This document shows positions 24,280 through 31,661 of a stretch of 36,296 nucleotides of DNA, in pieces. The translations under genes and the position numbers were made by a program. The notes under the pieces are model-generated. The model was not told the DNA's origin. It saw only the letters and a list, made by a program, of their open reading frames with translations, and searched no databases. Within the stretch, counting starts at the first letter, position 1. The number at the start of each line of letters is the position of its first letter. This stretch comes from Acidiferrobacteraceae bacterium (lineage in GTDB: Bacteria > Pseudomonadota > Gammaproteobacteria > Acidiferrobacterales > Acidiferrobacteraceae): assembly GCA_027343725.1 (NCBI GenBank), contig DAHWKH010000148.1, positions 1-36,296 on the forward strand, read 5' to 3'.

Positions 24280-24927
24280 GTGTTCTATCCCTTATGGCTT
24301 GTGGTTCTCGCTTGGGCCGCGCTCGTCTTGGCGGGCCTGTCCGCTGCGCTTGTGGGCTTGGATATCACGCGCCACCGCCAAGCGATGACGGTCATGGAGA
24401 TCACCTGGCCCGTGACCGCGCTCTACCTCGGCCCGCTCGGGCTTTGGGCTTACCAGGCCTTCGGGCGCGAGGGCGTGCGCCCGCACAAGTCCTTCCGCCA
24501 ACGGGTGTTCGTGTCGGCCACCCACTGCGGCGGCGGCTGCACGCTCGGCGACATCCTCTCCGAGAACGCCCTCGCGGCCCATCGGGTGACGATCGCCCAA
24601 AGCCCGCTGATCACGATGTTCGTCTGTGACTTCGTGGCCGCCTATGCGATCGGCATCCTGTTTCAGTACTGGCCGATCCGCGCGTCCACGAAGCTTACGC
24701 GCGGGCGCGCCCTGCGCGCCGCGATCCAGGCCGACACCCTCTCGCTTGTGGCCTTCGAGGCGGGCCTTTTTGGGTGGATGGCGCTCGTGCATCCCCTGAT
24801 CCCGCGCCCGTCCCCGCAAAGCCCGGTCTTCTGGTTCGCGATGCAGATCGGCATGGCGGTGGGCTTTCTCACGACGCTCCCGGCCAACGCCTGGCTCGTG
24901 CGTGCCGGGATCAAGGGCGCCCTGTAA
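24280..24927 (+). CDS. DUF4396 membrane protein
   Basis: A protein of about 215 residues with five or so membrane helices. The first is LVVLAWAALVLAGLSAALV, and the conserved block MEITWPVTALYLGPLGLWAYQ follows. The DUF4396 hallmark ATHCGGGCTLGDILSE has a His and two Cys in or near the membrane, a possible metal site. Function of the family is not established; it is often found near metal or copper genes. GTG 24280 is preferred because GGGGGAG lies 6 bases before it and family members start just ahead of this segment; ATG 24262 is an alternative without a good ribosome binding site. Confidence 0.82.
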   Translation: MFYPLWLVVLAWAALVLAGLSAALVGLDITRHRQAMTVMEITWPVTALYLGPLGLWAYQAFGREGVRPHKSFRQRVFVSATHCGGGCTLGDILSENALAAHRVTIAQSPLITMFVCDFVAAYAIGILFQYWPIRASTKLTRGRALRAAIQADTLSLVAFEAGLFGWMALVHPLIPRPSPQSPVFWFAMQIGMAVGFLTTLPANAWLVRAGIKGAL

Positions 24928-25019
24928 GGATCCTGGAGGTCGGGACAGGGGCTGCGTGCTATGCCACAATGCGGGCGATCAGCAAGGGGGCGGCCATCGC
25001 CGATCCCCGAGGGAGGGCT

Positions 25020-25511
25020 ATGGCGCCTTTGGTCGGCATCATCATGGGGTCGCGCTCCGATTGGGAGACGATGCAGCACGCGGCCCGGATCCTGGAAGAC
25101 CTCAAGGTCCCGCACGAGACCGAGATCGTGTCCGCGCACCGCACGCCCGATCGGCTCTTCGAGTATGCGGCATCGGCCCAGGGCCGGGGGCTCGAGGTCT
25201 TGATCGCGGGCGCCGGGGGGGCGGCGCACTTGCCCGGCATGGCCGCGGCCAAGACGCTTTTGCCGGTCTTGGGGGTGCCCGTGACCTCGCGCGCCCTGAA
25301 CGGCCTCGATTCGCTGTTGTCGATCGTGCAGATGCCGGCGGGTGTGCCGGTCGCGACCTTCGCCATCGGTGAGAGCGGGGCGGTCAACGCCGCCTTGTTC
25401 GCCGCGGCCCTGCTCGCGCCCCGGCACGCCGCGATCGCCGCGGCCCTGGCGGCGTTTCGCAAGAACCAGACGGAGGCCGTGCTCGCGGCCCGTGACCCGC
25501 GCTCGCCATGA
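25020..25511 (+). CDS. purE: N5-carboxyaminoimidazole ribonucleotide mutase
   Basis: A 163-residue class I PurE. It converts N5-CAIR to CAIR in de novo purine synthesis. Family motifs: GIIMGSRSDWETMQHAARIL, VSAHRTPDRLFEYA with the catalytic His, AGAGGAAHLPGMAAAKT, and NGLDSLLSIVQMPAGVPVAT. The GGGAGG ribosome binding site supports ATG 25020; an upstream in-frame ATG at 24969 lacks one. The stop overlaps the purK start by ATGA (25508-25511), the standard coupled purEK arrangement. Confidence 0.97.
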   Translation: MAPLVGIIMGSRSDWETMQHAARILEDLKVPHETEIVSAHRTPDRLFEYAASAQGRGLEVLIAGAGGAAHLPGMAAAKTLLPVLGVPVTSRALNGLDSLLSIVQMPAGVPVATFAIGESGAVNAALFAAALLAPRHAAIAAALAAFRKNQTEAVLAARDPRSP

Positions 25512-26578
25512 TCGTCGGCGTGCTGGGGGCGGGCCAACTCGCGCGCATGCTGGCGCTCGCGGGGTACCCCCTGGGGGTCCGTTGCGTGTTCCTGGATCCC
25601 TCGCCGGATGCCTGTGCCGCCCCCGCCGGCACCCTGATCACGGGCGATTACGACGATGCCGAGGCGCTTGCGCGTCTTCGGGGGGCGGCGCAGGTCGTGA
25701 CCTACGAGTTCGAGAACGTCCCCCCGGCCAGCCTCGAGGGGCTCACCGACGTGCCTGTGTATCCGCCGATGGAGGCCTTGTTCGCCGCGCGCGATCGCTG
25801 GCGTGAGAAGACGCTCTTTCAGGCGCTCTCCATCCCCACGGCCCCGTGCCGCGCGATCGATGGCCGCGCCGATCTCGATGCGGCGCTTGCGGAGATCGGG
25901 CTGCCCGCGGTGTTGAAGACCCGCACGCTCGGCTATGACGGCAAGGGCCAGCGCGTCTTGCGCGCGCCATCGGATGTGGCCGCCGCCTGGCAGGCCCTCC
26001 AGGGCGCGCCCTTGATCCTCGAGGGGTTCGTGGCCTTCGACCGCGAAGTGTCGCTGATCGCGGTGCGCGCCCGGGATGGCGAGACGCGGTTTTATCCCCT
26101 GAGCGAGAACACCCACGCGGGCGGGGTGCTGCGGCAATCACTCTGCCGCCCGCACGATCCCCTGGCCGCGCGCGCGCGCGATTACGCGCGCCGCCTCCTC
26201 GAGCACTTCGATTACGTGGGCGTGCTCGCGCTCGAGCTCTTCGTGCAGGGCGATCGGCTGCTCGCGAACGAGATCGCCCCGCGCGTGCACAATTCCGGGC
26301 ATTGGACGATCGAGGGCGCCGAGACCAGTCAGTTCGAGAATCACTTGCGGGCGATCCTCGGCCTGCCGCTCGGCGCGACCGACCCCGTGGGACACGCGGG
26401 CATGGTCAATTTCGTGGGGCGGGTGCCGGATACGGCCTCGGTGCTCGCGGTGCCGGGCGCGCACCTGCACCTCTACGGCAAGACACCCCGGGCGGGGCGT
26501 AAGCTCGCGCACGCCACCGTGCGCGCGGGCGACGAGGAGGGCCTGCAGCGCGCGCTTGCGGCCCTCGCGGCCCTCTAA
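25508..26578 (+). CDS. purK: N5-carboxyaminoimidazole ribonucleotide synthetase
   Basis: A 356-residue ATP-grasp enzyme that makes N5-CAIR from AIR, ATP and bicarbonate, feeding PurE. The N-terminal Rossmann-like motif is GVLGAGQLARMLALAGYPLG. The ATP-grasp core has LPAVLKTRTLGYDGKGQ and LILEGFVAFDREVSLI, and the metal/phosphate region is ANEIAPRVHNSGHWTIEG. Length and order are normal. Its stop overlaps the stop of the convergent DinB-family gene (26575-26578), leaving no room for a terminator. Confidence 0.97.
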   Translation: MIVGVLGAGQLARMLALAGYPLGVRCVFLDPSPDACAAPAGTLITGDYDDAEALARLRGAAQVVTYEFENVPPASLEGLTDVPVYPPMEALFAARDRWREKTLFQALSIPTAPCRAIDGRADLDAALAEIGLPAVLKTRTLGYDGKGQRVLRAPSDVAAAWQALQGAPLILEGFVAFDREVSLIAVRARDGETRFYPLSENTHAGGVLRQSLCRPHDPLAARARDYARRLLEHFDYVGVLALELFVQGDRLLANEIAPRVHNSGHWTIEGAETSQFENHLRAILGLPLGATDPVGHAGMVNFVGRVPDTASVLAVPGAHLHLYGKTPRAGRKLAHATVRAGDEEGLQRALAALAAL

Positions 26579-27102
26579 CCGAGGACCTGCTCGGTCTCCT
26601 CCCAGTCCATGTATTCCGGTGCCGGCACCTCCTGCTGGCGCATCAGGAGGTCGATCTGCCCGAGGTGGTAGGCGTGGTGGCCAAGGATCGACCAGAGAAA
26701 GCCCATGCCGGTGTAATGACGCCCCGCGAACACGAGCGCCTTCTCGAGGTCGCGGGGCGTCAAGGCGCGCAAGTGCTCCATGTTCTGGCGGTGGCGCTCC
26801 TCGTAAAGGGCGAGAAAGCTCGGCACGGTCTTGACCGCGGCCAGCGCCGGGTCGGGCTGCGGCATCGGCAGGGGCGCGCCCTCGGGGAGCCCCGGGAGCG
26901 CGCGGATCCACTGGGACTCGGCGCTTGCGAGGTGACGGGCGAGGGATGCGATCGTGATCTTCTGGACGCGCTCGCCCAGGAACAAGACCGAGGAATCCGC
27001 CGGCACCCCCTGCCATTGCGACTCATCGATCGCGCGCAGGTAGTCGAAGGTGTGCAGGACCTCTTGCCGAAAAAGCGACAGAAAGCGTTCGTGTTCGGTC
27101 AT
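26575..27102 (-). CDS. DinB-family protein
   Basis: A 175-residue four-helix DinB/YfiT-like protein. The metal-binding His triad is visible: H57 (LARHLASAE), H142 and H146 (GHHAYHLGQIDLL). It begins with a typical first helix, LSLFRQEVLHTFDYL. The fold hosts thiol-dependent transferases (bacillithiol, mycothiol) and hydrolases, but single genes like this rarely have a known substrate. It lies between purK and a sigma-54 regulator; the 65-bp gap to the latter contains no clear promoter. ATG 27102 has AGGAGG close upstream. Confidence 0.88.
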   Translation of the reverse strand: MTEHERFLSLFRQEVLHTFDYLRAIDESQWQGVPADSSVLFLGERVQKITIASLARHLASAESQWIRALPGLPEGAPLPMPQPDPALAAVKTVPSFLALYEERHRQNMEHLRALTPRDLEKALVFAGRHYTGMGFLWSILGHHAYHLGQIDLLMRQQEVPAPEYMDWEETEQVLG

Positions 27103-27167
27103 GTGGCCTCCTGACTCGGGGAGGGAAGCATAAGACGCCGGGGGCCTGAACGCGTGCGCCGAAAGGT

Positions 27168-28487
27168 TCAGCGCGCGCCGTCCACGGTGCGCTTGAGATA
27201 GCGGTAGAGCGTGCGTTCACTGACCCCCAGGGCCTCGGCCATGGCGCGCCGGCGCCCGCCGCAGCGGGCCGCGAGCGCCTGGAGTTCCGCCGGTTCGGGG
27301 CTCGAGCGCCCCGCCGGGCGTTCGGGGGCGACCGTCTCGCAGGGCCCCTCGAGCGCGAGATCGGCGGCCTCGATCGTCTGCTCATGGCAGAGCGCCGCCG
27401 CGCGCTGCAGGATATTGCGCAGTTCGCGCACGTTGCCCGGGAAGTCGTAACGCGCAAGATGCGCGCGCGCGCCGTCCGTGAGGCGCGCTTGAGTGCCGTT
27501 TGCGCTGTTGATACGCATAAGCAAGGCGTCGGCGAGGAGCGGGATGTCGCTTGCGCGCTCGCGCAAGGGCGGCAGGGCGACGGGGATGCAGGCGATGCGA
27601 TAGTAGAGGTCCGCGCGGAAGCGGCCTTCGCCGATCCAGGCGCGCAGCGGGCGGTTGGTGGCGGTCACCAGCCGCACGTCGGTATGCAGGGTCTCGCGGC
27701 CCCCGACCCGGCGGAAGGTCCCGGTCTCGAGGACGCGCAGGAGCTTGGCCTGTTGCGCCAGGGGGATCTCGCCGATCTCATCGAGAAAGAGCGTGCCGCC
27801 GGTCGCGTTCTCCAAAAGCCCGGGTTTGCGGCCGGCGCAGCCGGTGAAGGCCCCGGCCTCGTGCCCGAAGAGTTCGCTCTCGAACAAGTTCTCGGGCAAG
27901 GCCGCGCAGTCCACGGCCACGAACGCGCGCCCCCGGCGCGCGCTGTGGTCGTGCACAAAGCGCGCGGCCAGTTCCTTGCCGACCCCGCTCTCACCGGTCA
28001 GCAGGACCGCGGCGTGGCTTTGCGCCGCCTGCGTCAATTGATCGATGACCTGAAGCCAGGCCGGCGCGCGCCCGATGAGCGGCATGGCCCCGCAATCCGC
28101 GCTCTCGGGCGGCGCCAGCCGCTGGATCGACTCGCCGAGATACGTGGCGCCATCCGGCAGGACCACGGGATGCCCCTGGATCCCGACGTATTCCGGGCGC
28201 CCCTGGCCGTCGAAGTGGGTGTGCACGACGCGCTGGGCCGTGCCGGTGCCGAACACCTGTTGGTGCGGGCAGTCCTCGCCGTGCAGATGGCAGGGGCTTT
28301 CGCGATGGTGCGAGACCTCGAAGCAATGCCGCCCGATCAAGTCCTCGCGGGTGATCGCGTAGGCCCGGCGGTAGGCGCGGTTCGCGGCCACGATCCGGTA
28401 ATCCCGGTCGATCACGACCGCGGGGCGGTCTTGCATGTCGATCAGGGACTGCAAGGAGCGCTCGGCAAGCGAGGTCGTCTCTGTCAT
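27168..28487 (-). CDS. Sigma-54 activator with a Cys/His-rich PAS sensor
   Basis: A 439-residue protein. The PAS domain (about 10-125) contains a dense metal- or thiol-type motif: HCFEVSHHRESPCHLHGEDC, with C55, H60, H61, C66, H67, H69 and C73. The AAA+ domain (about 135-370) has Walker A GESGVGKE (165-172), the sigma-54 contact loop GAFTGC (212-217; normally GAFTGA) and Walker B GGTLFLDEIGE. A Fis-type helix-turn-helix lies at about 405-433 (RRAMAEALGVSERTLYRYL). No response-regulator domain is present, so it probably senses sulfur compounds, metal or redox state directly. It is divergent from the dsrE-tusA-sqr operon, which has a near-consensus sigma-54 promoter, and it is very likely its activator. 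The start codon lies within the row of TGTCAT repeats, suggesting autoregulation. Confidence 0.92.
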   Translation of the reverse strand: MTETTSLAERSLQSLIDMQDRPAVVIDRDYRIVAANRAYRRAYAITREDLIGRHCFEVSHHRESPCHLHGEDCPHQQVFGTGTAQRVVHTHFDGQGRPEYVGIQGHPVVLPDGATYLGESIQRLAPPESADCGAMPLIGRAPAWLQVIDQLTQAAQSHAAVLLTGESGVGKELAARFVHDHSARRGRAFVAVDCAALPENLFESELFGHEAGAFTGCAGRKPGLLENATGGTLFLDEIGEIPLAQQAKLLRVLETGTFRRVGGRETLHTDVRLVTATNRPLRAWIGEGRFRADLYYRIACIPVALPPLRERASDIPLLADALLMRINSANGTQARLTDGARAHLARYDFPGNVRELRNILQRAAALCHEQTIEAADLALEGPCETVAPERPAGRSSPEPAELQALAARCGGRRRAMAEALGVSERTLYRYLKRTVDGAR

Positions 28488-28522
28488 GCTGTCATGACAC
28501 CACTAGCGCGTTTGTCATGTCA
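28482..28522. promoter_or_regulatory. Activator-binding palindromes (TGTCATGACA type)
   Basis: There is a perfect palindrome TGTCATGACA (28490-28499), a near-copy TGTCATGTCA (28513-28522, centre 23 bp away) and a further TGTCAT at 28482. They lie about 75-115 bp before the expected start site of the sigma-54 promoter, the normal place for an enhancer. They also overlap the start codon of the regulator gene. Confidence 0.65.
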
Positions 28523-28570
28523 AGGCCGGTTTTTCCGGGCGAGGACCGCGTCGCGACGCGCCCCGCGGTC

Positions 28571-28586
28571 CGGCACGGGTCTTGCC
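28571..28586 (+). promoter_or_regulatory. Sigma-54 promoter of the dsrE-tusA-sqr operon
   Basis: CGGCACGGGTCTTGCC matches the consensus TGGCACG-N4-TTGC at all core positions except the first T. The GG (28572-28573) and GC (28584-28585) are 10 bases apart. It lies 48 bases before the dsrE ATG. Confidence 0.85.
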
Positions 28587-28633
28587 TACTCTCCTCCCTC
28601 AAGGGGCGCATGCCCGTAGGCTCAGAGGCCATC

Positions 28634-29023
28634 ATGTCCGATCGTTTGGCTATCATTATGACATCCGGGACCCGCGAAAAGCTGCAGATGGCGGCCATGA
28701 CCGCGGCGGTCGCCGCGGCCGGCGGCAGCGAGGTCCTGGTGTTCGTGTCCATGAACGCCCTTTTGGCCTTTCGCCGGGACCAGGCCCCCGAGGCGCCCCC
28801 CGAGGGCGAGGTGGGGCGGCTCCTTGCGAGCAAGGGCGCCCCGCGCCCCACCGATCTCTTTCGCCAGGCGGTGGAACTGGGGTCGGTGAAGGTGTTCCCG
28901 TGTTCGATGGCGATGGACGTCCTGGCGCTCGCCCCGGAGGCGTTGCTCGATTATCTCGACAAGCCGACCGGGCTCACGAAGTTTTTGAGCGAGTTGGGCG
29001 CCTACCCGACACTCACGTTCTGA
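28634..29023 (+). CDS. DsrE-family sulfur-carrier protein
   Basis: A 129-residue cytoplasmic DsrE/DsrF-like protein. The fold starts with LAIIMTSGTREKLQMAAMTA and continues with EVLVFVSMNALLAF. The only cysteine, in VKVFPCSMAMDVL, is in the place of the persulfide-carrying Cys of DsrE-type proteins. Its short length and the single Cys are closest to the DsrE3-like group that works with TusA in sulfur oxidisers. It is first in a four-gene operon with tusA, sqr and a DUF1641 gene, under a sigma-54 promoter. It probably receives or passes on sulfane sulfur derived from sulfide oxidation. Confidence 0.88.
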   Translation: MSDRLAIIMTSGTREKLQMAAMTAAVAAAGGSEVLVFVSMNALLAFRRDQAPEAPPEGEVGRLLASKGAPRPTDLFRQAVELGSVKVFPCSMAMDVLALAPEALLDYLDKPTGLTKFLSELGAYPTLTF

Positions 29024-29034
29024 TGCGAGGGGTT

Positions 29035-29265
29035 ATGAGCGATACCAAGATCGTTGATGCGCGCGGGAGCTTCTGTCCGGGTCCCCTGATGGAATTGATC
29101 GCGGCCCTGAAAGACATCTCGGTCGGCGACGAACTCGAGGTGTTGTCGACCGACCAGGGCTCGGCCGCCGACATCCCGGAATGGGTGGCGAAGGTCGGGC
29201 ACACGCTCACCGCGAATTTCGAGGATCAGGGCGTCTACCACCTGCGCATCCGCAAAGCCAAATAA
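29035..29265 (+). CDS. tusA: TusA-family sulfur carrier
   Basis: A 76-residue protein with the TusA signature: DARGSFCPGPLMELIAALK carries the active Cys14 in the CPxP motif. It is followed by VGDELEVLSTDQGSAADIPE and the terminal strand YHLRIRK. TusA carries persulfide sulfur between enzymes in the cytoplasm. GAGGGG is placed just before ATG 29035, 11 bases after the dsrE stop. With DsrE it forms the sulfur-relay pair usual in sulfur-oxidising bacteria; the rhodanese and Hdr partners found in many such clusters are not in this window. Confidence 0.95.
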   Translation: MSDTKIVDARGSFCPGPLMELIAALKDISVGDELEVLSTDQGSAADIPEWVAKVGHTLTANFEDQGVYHLRIRKAK

Positions 29266-29281
29266 AACGGAAGGAGGGGTC

Positions 29282-30418
29282 ATGAAACGCATCGTTATCG
29301 TGGGCGGGGGCACGGGCGGCACCATCCTCGCCAATAACCTCGCGCGGCGCTTGGAGCGCGAGCTCGAGGCCGGGCGTGTCGGCATCACCGTGCTCTCGGC
29401 GAGCGCGCAGCACATGTACCAGCCGGGGCTTTTGTACGTCGCCTTTGCGCGCATGGCGCCGGCGGAGCTCTCCGTCGATGAGGCCTCGCTGCTCAGGCCC
29501 GGCATCGACTTCGCCGTCGACCCGGTGACGGCCTTCGATCTCGATCACAAGGAGGTCAAGACCCAGTCCGGCAAGACCCACGGTTACGATTACCTGGTGA
29601 TCGCGACCGGCTCGCGCGCCCTCCCGGAGAACGTGCCGGGCCTCAAGGAGAGCGCCCACCACGTCTACACCGAGGAGGCGGCGCTCAAGACCTGTGCGGC
29701 CCTCAAGGCCTTCGAAGGCGGACGCATCGCGGTGGTGACCGGTGTGCCGCACAAGTGCCCGATGGTGCCGCTCGAGATCACCTTCATGATGTATGAGTAT
29801 TTTCGTGACCGGGGCCTGCTCGACAAGGTGTCGTTCACCTACACCTATCCGATCGGGCGCGTGCACTCGCTCGAGAACGTCGCCAAGTGGGCGGTGGGGG
29901 AGTTCGCGCGCCTCGGGATCCACTACGAGACGCTTTTCAACGTCAAGGAGGTCGACGGCGCGAAGCGTCAGGTCAAGAGCGAGGAGGGGGGCACGCTCGA
30001 TTACGATCTCCTGATCGCGGTGCCCCCGCACAAGGGCATGGAGGTGGTCGAGACCAACGGCCTCGGGGGCTCGGGGTGGATCCCGACCCATCGCACGACG
30101 CTTGCGATGGAGGGGCGCGAGGACGTATTCGTGCTCGGCGACACCACCAATCTGCCGATCAGCAAGGCCGGCTCGACCGCGCACTACGAGGCCGAGGTCC
30201 TCGGCGAGAACCTCGCGAACCTCGTCACGCGCGGACTCGCCTTGCGCGCTTACGAGGGCAAGGTCTTTTGCTTCATCGAGGCGGGCAAGGACCGCGCCAC
30301 CTACGCCTCCTTCGACTATCAGCACCCGCCTGAGCCGCAGCCGCCGACGCGCGCCATCCATTGGTTCAAGCTCGCGTATAACCGGCTTTACTGGAACAGC
30401 GTCCGGGGACTTCTGTAA
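29282..30418 (+). CDS. sqr: Sulfide:quinone oxidoreductase-like flavoprotein
   Basis: A 378-residue FAD protein of the NDH-2/SQR superfamily. The dinucleotide motif is IVIVGGGTGGTILANNLARR; a second GxG region lies around VVTGVPHKCPMVPLEI, and the FAD-binding GDTTNLPISKAGSTAHYEAE comes near the end. Redox Cys candidates are C159 (HKCP) and C330 (VFCFIE), at the places of the two disulfide-forming cysteines of SQR; C138 is the third cysteine. The C-terminus WFKLAYNRLYWNSVRGLL is amphipathic and suits peripheral binding to the inner membrane. The reaction would be sulfide to sulfane sulfur, with electrons to quinone. AAGGAGG before ATG 29282 is strong. The group is SQR-like; the exact SQR type is not certain. 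Confidence 0.9.
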   Translation: MKRIVIVGGGTGGTILANNLARRLERELEAGRVGITVLSASAQHMYQPGLLYVAFARMAPAELSVDEASLLRPGIDFAVDPVTAFDLDHKEVKTQSGKTHGYDYLVIATGSRALPENVPGLKESAHHVYTEEAALKTCAALKAFEGGRIAVVTGVPHKCPMVPLEITFMMYEYFRDRGLLDKVSFTYTYPIGRVHSLENVAKWAVGEFARLGIHYETLFNVKEVDGAKRQVKSEEGGTLDYDLLIAVPPHKGMEVVETNGLGGSGWIPTHRTTLAMEGREDVFVLGDTTNLPISKAGSTAHYEAEVLGENLANLVTRGLALRAYEGKVFCFIEAGKDRATYASFDYQHPPEPQPPTRAIHWFKLAYNRLYWNSVRGLL

Positions 30419-30427
30419 GGAGGCGGT

Positions 30428-31006
30428 ATGGCCGTCGAAAAACCCGAAGAGAACAAAGCCGTGGACAACGGCGTGGACGGGCTGGTCGCAGCCGGCTTTG
30501 CGACGCTCACGGACGATATGGTGGGGCGTTTGAGCGAGACCGCGAGTGAGGCGCTCACGGTGCTCGATGGCGTAAAGCGCGCGCGCCTGGCCGAGGCGTT
30601 ACCGGTGCTCGAGGCCCTGGTCTCGTCCGGCGATCTCGCGAGACTCGCGCACATGGCACGCCTCCTGGGCGCGGCCGAGGACGCCCTCACAGACGACCTC
30701 GTGACGCGGCTTGCGGCGCTCGGCAGCGCCGCCATGACCTGGCTCGATCGCCTGCAAACCGTGGACGTGGAGCGCCTCCTGGGCGCCCTCCCGGGTCTGC
30801 TGGCGGTTGTCGAGGCGGCGCAGGCCGAGGGTCTCGTCGATGACGCCGTGCGCGCGATGCGCACGCTGCGCGCCCGCATGCAGGCTGTACCCCCGCCGGC
30901 CGGCGGGCTCGCGGGCCTCTGGGCGCTCGCGCGCGACCGCGACAATCAGCGCGTCATGCAGGCGCTTTTGATCGCGGCCCGGACCGTCTTCGACACGCGG
31001 GCTTAG
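30428..31006 (+). CDS. DUF1641-family protein
   Basis: A 192-residue, Ala/Leu-rich helical protein. The region LGSAAMTWLDRLQTVDVERL and the C-terminal GGLAGLWALARDRDNQRVMQ are typical of DUF1641 proteins, which accompany SQR or NDH-2 genes (for example yjlC next to yjlD in Bacillus). The role is not settled; a membrane-side partner of the quinone reductase is the usual guess. TAAGGAGG lies 5-6 bases before ATG 30428, 9 bases after the sqr stop. Its stop overlaps that of the convergent copper protein gene (31003-31006). Confidence 0.85.
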   Translation: MAVEKPEENKAVDNGVDGLVAAGFATLTDDMVGRLSETASEALTVLDGVKRARLAEALPVLEALVSSGDLARLAHMARLLGAAEDALTDDLVTRLAALGSAAMTWLDRLQTVDVERLLGALPGLLAVVEAAQAEGLVDDAVRAMRTLRARMQAVPPPAGGLAGLWALARDRDNQRVMQALLIAARTVFDTRA

Positions 31007-31611
31007 GCGCGCGCGGGACGGACGCGCAAGCGCCCGTACATGTGAAAGGCGCTCGCATGCCCGGGCACCGGGCAGAGGTAGTAGTAGGTGCCGGGCCGCC
31101 GGGGGGCCGTGAAGCGCTCTTGACTCATCGCGTAATGCGCCTTACGAAGCGCCGCCCGCGAGCGCGGCCCGAGGATCGGCGTGCGCACGACGGGGGACAT
31201 GTCGCGCGGCTGTACCGGATACGGGGGCTTTTTGCGCGTCACGACGACGCCGTGCTCCATGCCGGCCCCGTAATCCATGTTGAGGAATGTGAGGGTGACG
31301 CGGCTGCCGGCGTCGACCGCGATCGTCGGGTCGGTGCGGCCCGCGATCTCGAAACTCATGTCCGGGTGATGCGGGGCGTTGGCGACGATGGTGATCCGGG
31401 GGGCGTGTCCCGGGAAGCGCACGACGTGATGCCGGACCACGCCTTCGTGTCGCGAGGTCGCGAGGATCCGATCGGCCTGTCTCCAGGCGAGGGGCCGGTG
31501 TGTGGGCGCGGCGGGTGCGGCCATGGTCATGCCGGCCATGTCCGCGCAGGCCGCGGGGGCGGCGATGGCCAGGGTCAAGGCGGCGGCACAGAGGGATCGG
31601 ATCGGTGTCAT
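31003..31611 (-). CDS. Rusticyanin-like type 1 blue copper protein
   Basis: A 202-residue exported cupredoxin. A signal peptide (1-23) is followed by a Met-rich start (DMAGMTMAA). The cupredoxin part has GMEHGVVVTRKKPPYPV with the probable ligand His120 and TYYYLCPVPGHASAFHMYG with Cys180, His185 and Met191. The block GVVVTRKKPPYP and the GTYYYxCxxPGHA region match rusticyanin, the periplasmic copper protein of iron-oxidising acidophiles. In rusticyanin the Met ligand is five residues after the His; here it is six, with His190 in between. GGAG lies before ATG 31611. It converges on the sulfide oxidation operon. The copper-binding role is well supported, the electron partner is not. Confidence 0.85.
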   Translation of the reverse strand: MTPIRSLCAAALTLAIAAPAACADMAGMTMAAPAAPTHRPLAWRQADRILATSRHEGVVRHHVVRFPGHAPRITIVANAPHHPDMSFEIAGRTDPTIAVDAGSRVTLTFLNMDYGAGMEHGVVVTRKKPPYPVQPRDMSPVVRTPILGPRSRAALRKAHYAMSQERFTAPRRPGTYYYLCPVPGHASAFHMYGRLRVRPARA

Positions 31612-31661
31612 GCGGGCTCCGGGGTCAGAAGGCCTCATCATAAAAACCGCGCGCGCGATGG

